From Candidatus Methanorudis spinitermitis (GTDB taxonomy: Archaea > Methanobacteriota > Methanobacteria > Methanobacteriales > Methanobacteriaceae): a stretch of DNA of 64,000 bases. Below the pieces are notes generated by a model. That model made no database searches. It was not told the DNA's origin and worked only from the letters and a program-made list of their open reading frames with translations. Positions 58,520 through 64,000 of the stretch are shown in pieces. The stretch is from assembly GCA_031286225.1 (NCBI GenBank), contig JAITUQ010000015.1, positions 43,424 to 107,423 of the forward strand, written 5' to 3'. The position numbers and the translations under genes are program-made. Every line of letters begins with the position of its first letter. The stretch's first letter is position 1.

Positions 58520-59023
58520 AAAATCACCAAAATCAAGTGAAAGTTTTTGTAATATTTAATAAATTTTTGCATTATTTCGTAATATAAGTTTATTTAATTT
58601 TTTATTTAATTAATTTTATTATTTTTTATATACATATTATTTTAATCATGAATTTAAATATTATTAATAAAAAAAATTTCAATCTAAATCTAAATAAAAA
58701 GTTAAATTAAAATCTAAATTAAAATATTAATAATAAAAAAAATTAAAAACTAAATAAAAAAATAAACTAAAAACTAAATTAAAATATTAATAATAAAAAT
58801 AAAAATTAAAAACTAAATAAAAAAATTAATTAAAAACTAAATAAAAAAATTAATAAAAATAAAAATTTAAAACTAAATAAAAAGTTAAATTAAAAACTAA
58901 ATAAAAAAATAAATTTAAACCTTAATTAAAAATATTAATATCTAAAACTTTAGTTTAAAGATAAATAATTCTAAGAATCTTTTCATAGCTAAAAATTTCC
59001 TTTGATTAATAATAAATAGAAAT
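58520..59023. other. Low-complexity gap
   Basis: About 500 bases. From 58680 to 58925 the sequence is a degenerate repeat of AAACTAAATAAAAAAATTAAT-like words. No ORF or RNA is seen. Confidence 0.6.
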
Positions 59024-61234
59024 CTATATTATCATAGATAATTGAATTCTCCCTCTTTTTAAATCAACATCTAGAATTTTAACATCTACAATATCCCCTA
59101 CATTTACAATATCTAAAGGATGAGATACAAACTTGTTTTCAATCATTTGTGATATGTGTACCAAACCATCTTGATGAACACCAATATCTACAAACGCACC
59201 AAAATCAATAACATTTCTAACTGTCCCTTCCATAACCATTCCTTCTTCAAGGTCTTCAATTTTTAAAGTATCTTCCCTAAGAATTGGTTGAGGCATTTCT
59301 TCTCTTGGATCTCTTCCTGGTTTTTTAAGTTCATTTACAATATCATGTAGTGTAATCTCACCAATAGCTAGTTCCTCAGCTAATATGGCATGATCTTTAT
59401 CATTTAAATTTAAAGATAAATTAGTCTTAGTAATATCTTCTAAACTATGTCCTAATTTTGAAAGTAATGCTAATGTTACTTCATAAGATTCAGGGTGAAC
59501 TGTTGTAATATCTAAAATATTACTGGAATTAAAAACCTTTAAAAATCCTGCACATTGTTGGAATGTTTTAGCTCCAAGTTTAGCTACTTTTAATAAATCG
59601 TAGCGATTAATAAATGCACCGTTTTTATCTCTGTATTCTACAATATTATTTGCAACTGATGAAGTAATTCCTGAAACATAGTTAAGTAGTGAAAGAGAAG
59701 CTGTGTTTAAATCAACTCCTACATTATTTACTGCTTTTTCAACCACAGTTTTTAAGGATTCATTTAAATTCTTTTGATTCATATCATGTTGATATTGGCC
59801 TACACCAATGGATTTAGGATCTATTTTAACCAGTTCAGCTAATGGGTCTTGTAATCTTCTAGCTATTGAAACTGCACTACGCTCTCCTACATCAAAATTT
59901 GGAAATTCTTCATTAGCTAATTTACTAGCAGAATAAACAGAAGCTCCAGCTTCATTAACAATTACATATTGAACATTTGTTCCCTTGATGATATCTGAAA
60001 TAATTTGTTCTGATTCTCTTGAAGCTGTACCATTACCTAATGCAATAATATCAACATTATGCTCTTCAATAAGATTTTTCACGATTTTTTTAGTTTCTTC
60101 TATCTTTTTTTGAGGTTCAGTTGGAAAAACAACCTCAGTATTTAATACTTTCCCTATCTCATCAACAATAGCTAATTTACATCCAGTACGAAATCCAGGA
60201 TCCCATCCTAAAACAACTTTATTCATAATAGGTCCTTGCATTAATAAAGACTCTAAATTTTTAGAAAAGACCTTAATAGATTTTTCTTCTGCATTCTCTG
60301 TCTTATAATTTCTAATTTCTCTTTCAATTGATGGAGATATTAATCTTTTATATGAATCTAAAATAGCTTCTTCTAGTATAGGTGTAGTAAATTCATTGTA
60401 AATTCCTTTTTTATCTTTTGATAAATCGATTAACCTTTTATTTTTTGATTGATTAATTATCTTTTGATCTTTTGATTGGTCAATTAAAATATGATAATTT
60501 AAATAATTGATTATTTCCTCTTCAGGAGTCTTAATTTTAACTTTTAAAAATTTTTTTTTTTCTCCTCTGTTTATTGCAAGTATTCTATGAGTAGCTATTT
60601 TTGGTATTGGTTCTGTATAGTCATAATACATTTCATATTCAGAAGATAATTCTTTATCTTTAGCTGAAATAACTAATTCACCTTTTTGAAAACTTAACTT
60701 TCTAATAAAATCTCTAAAATCAGCATTATCTGAAATCACCTCAGCAATGATATCTTGAGCACCAGAAATAGCATCTTCAACAGTATTTACTTCATGTTCA
60801 TCGGATAAATAATCTTTAGCTACTTCTTCAATTGGAATTTTAGTTTTTTGAGCTAAGATAATATCTGCAAGTCCTTGTAAGCCTTTTTCTTTAGCTATTG
60901 TAGCTCTTGTTCTTTTTTTCGGACGATAAGGTCTGTAAATATCATCAACCGCCACTAAGGTTTCAGCATTTTCTATCTTTTTTTGAAGATCACTGGTGAG
61001 TTTTCCTTGTTCATCTATTGATTCTATAACTTGTTTTTTCTTATCTTCAAGATTACGCAAGTAAACTAACCTTTCATCAAATTTTCGAAGAATTTCATCA
61101 TCTAAAGACCCAGTGACTTCTTTCCTATACCTAGCTATGAAAGGTATTGTGTTTCCTTCATCAATTAAGTCAATAGTTGCTTTACTTTGCCATGGTTTAA
61201 TACTAAGCTCTTTAGCTAATGTTTCTGATATCAT
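59024..61234 (-). CDS. tex: Tex-family RNA-binding protein
   Basis: 736 residues, the size of bacterial Tex/YhgF, a transcription accessory factor related to eukaryotic Spt6. The N-terminal helical part contains NTIPFIARYRKEVTGSLDDE (the family's hallmark), the RNase-H-like domain has VVLGWDPGFRTGCKLAIVDE, the helix-hairpin-helix region VGVDLNTASLSLLNYVSGI, and the C-terminal S1 domain GMVMEGTVRNVIDFGAFVDI. An insert at about residues 248-272 has three near-repeats (IDQSKDQK, INQSKNKR, IDLSKDKK). Tex is chiefly bacterial, so acquisition by transfer in an ancestor is likely. Confidence 0.93.
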   Translation of the reverse strand: MISETLAKELSIKPWQSKATIDLIDEGNTIPFIARYRKEVTGSLDDEILRKFDERLVYLRNLEDKKKQVIESIDEQGKLTSDLQKKIENAETLVAVDDIYRPYRPKKRTRATIAKEKGLQGLADIILAQKTKIPIEEVAKDYLSDEHEVNTVEDAISGAQDIIAEVISDNADFRDFIRKLSFQKGELVISAKDKELSSEYEMYYDYTEPIPKIATHRILAINRGEKKKFLKVKIKTPEEEIINYLNYHILIDQSKDQKIINQSKNKRLIDLSKDKKGIYNEFTTPILEEAILDSYKRLISPSIEREIRNYKTENAEEKSIKVFSKNLESLLMQGPIMNKVVLGWDPGFRTGCKLAIVDEIGKVLNTEVVFPTEPQKKIEETKKIVKNLIEEHNVDIIALGNGTASRESEQIISDIIKGTNVQYVIVNEAGASVYSASKLANEEFPNFDVGERSAVSIARRLQDPLAELVKIDPKSIGVGQYQHDMNQKNLNESLKTVVEKAVNNVGVDLNTASLSLLNYVSGITSSVANNIVEYRDKNGAFINRYDLLKVAKLGAKTFQQCAGFLKVFNSSNILDITTVHPESYEVTLALLSKLGHSLEDITKTNLSLNLNDKDHAILAEELAIGEITLHDIVNELKKPGRDPREEMPQPILREDTLKIEDLEEGMVMEGTVRNVIDFGAFVDIGVHQDGLVHISQMIENKFVSHPLDIVNVGDIVDVKILDVDLKRGRIQLSMII
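60415..60490 (-). repeat. ~27-bp degenerate repeat inside tex
   Basis: Three imperfect units encode IDQSKDQK, INQSKNKR and IDLSKDKK, a local expansion within the tex coding sequence. Confidence 0.6.
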
Positions 61235-62150
61235 TGTTTGATAATCTCCAGTTAATAATAATTTAATAATAGTTTAATTATATATTAAAAATAATTAAAA
61301 TATGATGATTATAATAGTTTGAAAAAAATTATAATATAATGATTATATAATTTGAAAAATCTATTGCTATAAGTTTTTGAAAAGCACTATAAGATTAGTA
61401 AAAAAAAGTATATAAAAATATAATGAAAAAATAGTATTAAATCTACTGAACTGTTTCTAAAATAAGAAACAATACATTAAAAAAATATAAAAAAGATTGA
61501 AGGGATAAGAGTCTTTGAAATTTGTGTGATAAAAAAAAGACTAATAATTTCCCTTATTCTATTGAGTTCCATTCAAAAAAAAAAAAAAAATTATTAATTT
61601 TTTTCAAATACTCTCATCCCTATATAACATTTTAGTAAAGTACTGGTTAATAAATGCTTGTATAATTGATTATTCATTTTTTTTTAAAATATTACGTTTT
61701 TAAATTATAATAATCGAGTAGTTAAAAGTAATAATATGAAATTTTTAGATTAATACACTTTTAAAGAATCAAATAAAAAAAAATAGAGATATAAAAATCT
61801 ATGAAATAAAAAAAAAATAATCATCTACATTATTCACTTTTTAAAAAAAAATATTTGCCATTTAAAAAAAATTCTTAACTTTAAGCTGTAATTCTTTATT
61901 ATTACTAGTTTACAAAAGGATATGATAATTGATTATTCATTCTATATTATTAAATAATAAAAAATACTAAAAAAAGTAAAAATTAGCTATTGAAAATAAT
62001 TTAATATAAAATAATAAAAAAATTAATATTATAAATATAAAAATAAAGTACCTACTAAAAATAAAAGACAGCTATTGAAAAAACAATCCAATAAATTTTT
62101 AAAATAAAATTACCTAGTAAAAATAAAAAATAACTGTCGAAAGTGATTTA
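61235..62150. other. Long gene-free divergent gap
   Basis: 916 bases between tex (-) and trm5 (+). It holds the hairpin element at 61502-61620, a small stem-loop GTTTCT/AGAAAC at 61453-61470, and a block at 61725-61780 resembling one at 43525-43560. Confidence 0.55.
61502..61620. repeat. Hairpin-forming inverted repeat element (copy 2)
   Basis: 19-bp arms GGGATAAGAGTCTTTGAAA and TTTCAAATACTCTCATCCC pair at 17 of 19 positions around an 81-nt interior with a long A-run. It shares GAGTC-TTT on the left and TACTCTCAT on the right with the element at 50.3 kb. Confidence 0.7.
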
Positions 62151-63350
62151 ATGTTAGCTATTAAAGTTCCATTGAAAGGTATTAATGAGCTTCGAAAAAT
62201 ACTGAAGGAAAAGGAAATTATAAACCTGAACTATAAAATTTCAAGTGAAAATAGATATGGTTACATCCCTATAAATATAAAAAAAGAAAAAATAGCTGAA
62301 TTTCCTTTAAAAACTATTGAAAATGAATTAAATGAAAAATTAAGAAGTTTAAAAGGAATAAATATAAAAAATTATAATGATAAAATAGCTAATAGTAAAA
62401 AAAATGCAATCCAAAAGCAAAAAATAATCAAGCATAAAAAAAACAATACACAAAACAAGAAAATATCTATTGAAATTATTGAAAAAGATTTAAAAAAGCT
62501 TAAAAAAAGACCAAAAAGTATAAGGGAACATCTTAAAGGGAAATTAACCCTAGGAGAAATTGAAGATTTAAAAAAATCATTTGATATAATTGGAGATTTG
62601 GTCATTCTTGAAATTCCTGAAAATTTAGAAAAATACAAAGCTATAATTGGAGAAGCTAGTTTAAATTTCACTAAAAGAAAAGCTATTTTTATGAAAAAAA
62701 GTGCAGTTAAAGGAATACGACGGATTAGAGAAATAGAGCATATTGCAGGGAAAAAAATTTCCCAAACTATTCACAAAGAGCATGGCATAAAACTAAAACT
62801 TGATTTGAAAGATGTTTATTTTTCTCCAAGATTAGCTACTGAAAGACTTAGAGTAGCTAAACAAGTGGATAGTGGTGAGGTAATATTAGATATGTTTGCA
62901 GGAATTGGTCCATTTCCAATATTAATAGCTAAAAATAAAAAGGTGAAAATATTTGCTGTTGATATTAATGAGTCAGCTATTGAATATATGAAAGAAAGCA
63001 TTAAATTAAACAAATTAAAAGGGGAAATAACTCCAATACTTGGAGATATAAATGAAATAGCTAAAGAAAGATTTAAAAAAGAGGGAATTAAATTTGATAG
63101 AATTATTATGAATCTTCCTGGAACATCTTTTGAATTTTTAGATTTAGCTATTTCTTTAATAAAAAATGAAGGAGGTATAGTACACTATTATGAATTTTCT
63201 GATAACTATACTGAAGCTACTCTGAGAATTGAAAAAATAGCTAATAAATATGGAATGAAAAGTGAAGTTTTAGCTAGTCGAAAAGTAAAATCAAGAAGTC
63301 CTGGAATGTGGCATATTGTAATTGATACTAAGTTAGTAAAAAAATTATAA
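62151..63350 (+). CDS. trm5: tRNA (guanine-37-N1)-methyltransferase Trm5
   Basis: Methylates G37 next to the anticodon to prevent frameshifting. 399 residues: N-terminal D1-like region, a Lys-rich low-complexity insert at about residues 83-105, then the class I core with LDMFAGIGPFPI (SAM loop), FAVDINESAIEYM, and the NLPGTSFEFLD catalytic motif, followed by HYYEF. The start ATG has GTGATTTA upstream. The related wybutosine enzyme Taw2 is an alternative, but the NLPG motif and length favour Trm5. Note that this window shows frameshift-like lesions, which makes its G37 methylase of interest. Confidence 0.92.
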   Translation: MLAIKVPLKGINELRKILKEKEIINLNYKISSENRYGYIPINIKKEKIAEFPLKTIENELNEKLRSLKGINIKNYNDKIANSKKNAIQKQKIIKHKKNNTQNKKISIEIIEKDLKKLKKRPKSIREHLKGKLTLGEIEDLKKSFDIIGDLVILEIPENLEKYKAIIGEASLNFTKRKAIFMKKSAVKGIRRIREIEHIAGKKISQTIHKEHGIKLKLDLKDVYFSPRLATERLRVAKQVDSGEVILDMFAGIGPFPILIAKNKKVKIFAVDINESAIEYMKESIKLNKLKGEITPILGDINEIAKERFKKEGIKFDRIIMNLPGTSFEFLDLAISLIKNEGGIVHYYEFSDNYTEATLRIEKIANKYGMKSEVLASRKVKSRSPGMWHIVIDTKLVKKL

Positions 63351-63654
63351 AATATAGTAATAGTTAAAATGATTAAAAATAATAATTTTCATTATAATAT
63401 GTATTATCATATATAACTTGATAATATTTATTATTTTTTATATTATATTAACATTTATCCTTATTTTCATTATTAGAATATTTATAATTTTTTATTTTAA
63501 TAATTATAATATATTACTGAAAAATTGCAAGAAATGATAATTTTCATGATTTTATAAAAACTTCTAAAAGTCCTTTAATTTAAATTTAAAGAATATTTAT
63601 AAATATTATTCGAAATTAAACCATCTGTAGCAAACCTTTGTTAATAGACTATAA
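63351..63654. other. Gene-free gap
   Basis: About 300 bases of A/T runs after trm5; nothing recognisable. Confidence 0.5.
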
Positions 63655-63822
63655 ATGATAATTGATGATATAAATTTAATAATTATTTTGAAAAGTCATG
63701 GCGAATACTATACATCAAATAAACTTTCTCAACAAAATGAAAATATAGTACTGGACGGAACATTTGAAAATAATAATCTAAATGAAATATTGTATAATAT
63801 TTATAGCCCCCTATTTTTTTGA
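63655..63822 (+). CDS. Possible short ORF, 55 aa
   Basis: ATG at 63655 opens a frame reading MIIDDINLIILKSHGEYY, then NKLSQQNENIVLDGTF and a TGA at 63820-63822. Composition is more protein-like than the surrounding DNA, but there is no ribosome-binding site and I recognise no family. It could equally be a fragment of a decayed gene. Confidence 0.25.
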   Translation: MIIDDINLIIILKSHGEYYTSNKLSQQNENIVLDGTFENNNLNEILYNIYSPLFF

Positions 63823-63983
63823 AGTTTTTTGGAGCTTTATTTTTGGTTGGTTTTATTGTTTTTCAAGTTATTTGTTTTTTCATTTTAAAAATACTTTTGT
63901 ATTTTTGGTGAAAATGATTATGTCATCTTCTTAACCGTTAAATTCATATAGTATGCTTTACATATTTTTATTTGAGGATAAAA

Positions 63984-64000
63984 ATGAAGCACCATTTAAA
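63984..64000 (+). CDS. Start of a gene running off the right edge
   Basis: GAGGATA precedes ATG at 63984 by four bases, followed by codons for MKHHL. The product cannot be named from five codons. Confidence 0.4.

Noticed and set aside
58680..58925. Possible CRISPR array in the repetitive gap
   Set aside because: The repeats are irregular A/T-rich words without constant-length spacers.

Overview
The window looks like a chromosome segment of a low-G+C hydrogenotrophic methanogen of the order Methanobacteriales, most probably Methanobrevibacter or a close relative. The evidence is the archaeal gene set: HdrB/HdrC, 2-phosphoglycerate kinase, diphthine synthase, archaeosine-pathway protein, RqcH, archaeal CoaD, an archaeal 7S/SRP RNA, class III signal peptides, a pseudomurein-binding-repeat peptidase, and the MTH1-like SPOUT gene next to the L3-first ribosomal operon. 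The DNA is very AT-rich with long gene-free gaps. Species is inferred, not proven.

Layout. 1-4643 (-): uL3-uL4-uL23-uL2-uS19-uL22-uS3 ribosomal operon, with uS3 running off the left edge. 5.2-11.4 kb: SPOUT and METTL5-like methyltransferases, pyruvate carboxylase subunit A with biotin ligase, and a SelA-like PLP enzyme. 12.7-19.3 kb: a tandem pair of membrane-anchored paralogues, a flavodoxin broken by TGA, an MBL hydrolase, fumarase beta, a DUF2070 membrane protein. 19.7-30.2 kb: RqcH, an Era-like GTPase/DUF2073/Zn-ribbon operon, UPF0173 hydrolase, two class III pilin-like proteins, CoaD, a pseudomurein peptidase, a frameshifted SAP-domain gene. 30.2-41.2 kb: radical SAM protein, aminotransferase, tRNA-Ser, SRP RNA, 2-PGK/CBS, MFS exporter/phosphoesterase, and a rubredoxin-glutamate-synthase-like protein with rubrerythrin. 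41.6-49.9 kb: small archaeal proteins, HdrB/HdrC, archaeosine protein, zinc-ribbon proteins, macro domain. 50.2-55.0 kb: a decayed accessory island (IS, YhcG-like nuclease, RhuM, type III Mod and PIN remnants, one intact PIN/RHH pair). 55.0-64.0 kb: a J-domain-less DnaJ-like protein, diphthine synthase, zinc-ribbon/SHOCT protein, Tex, Trm5.

The most striking signals are window-wide. The palindrome TAGCTA (often within AATAGCTATT) occurs about 170 times by my eye count, against roughly 20 expected from base composition, in genes and gaps alike. At least four otherwise intact reading frames need a single -1 shift, three of them at A-AAA-TAG, which is either homopolymer error, recent decay, or recoding. 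Short tandem duplications (about 30-60 bp) recur in gaps and also inside genes, including an acidic 17-residue repeat at the end of ribosomal protein uS3. Two related ~115-nt hairpin-forming elements lie at 50.3 and 61.5 kb.
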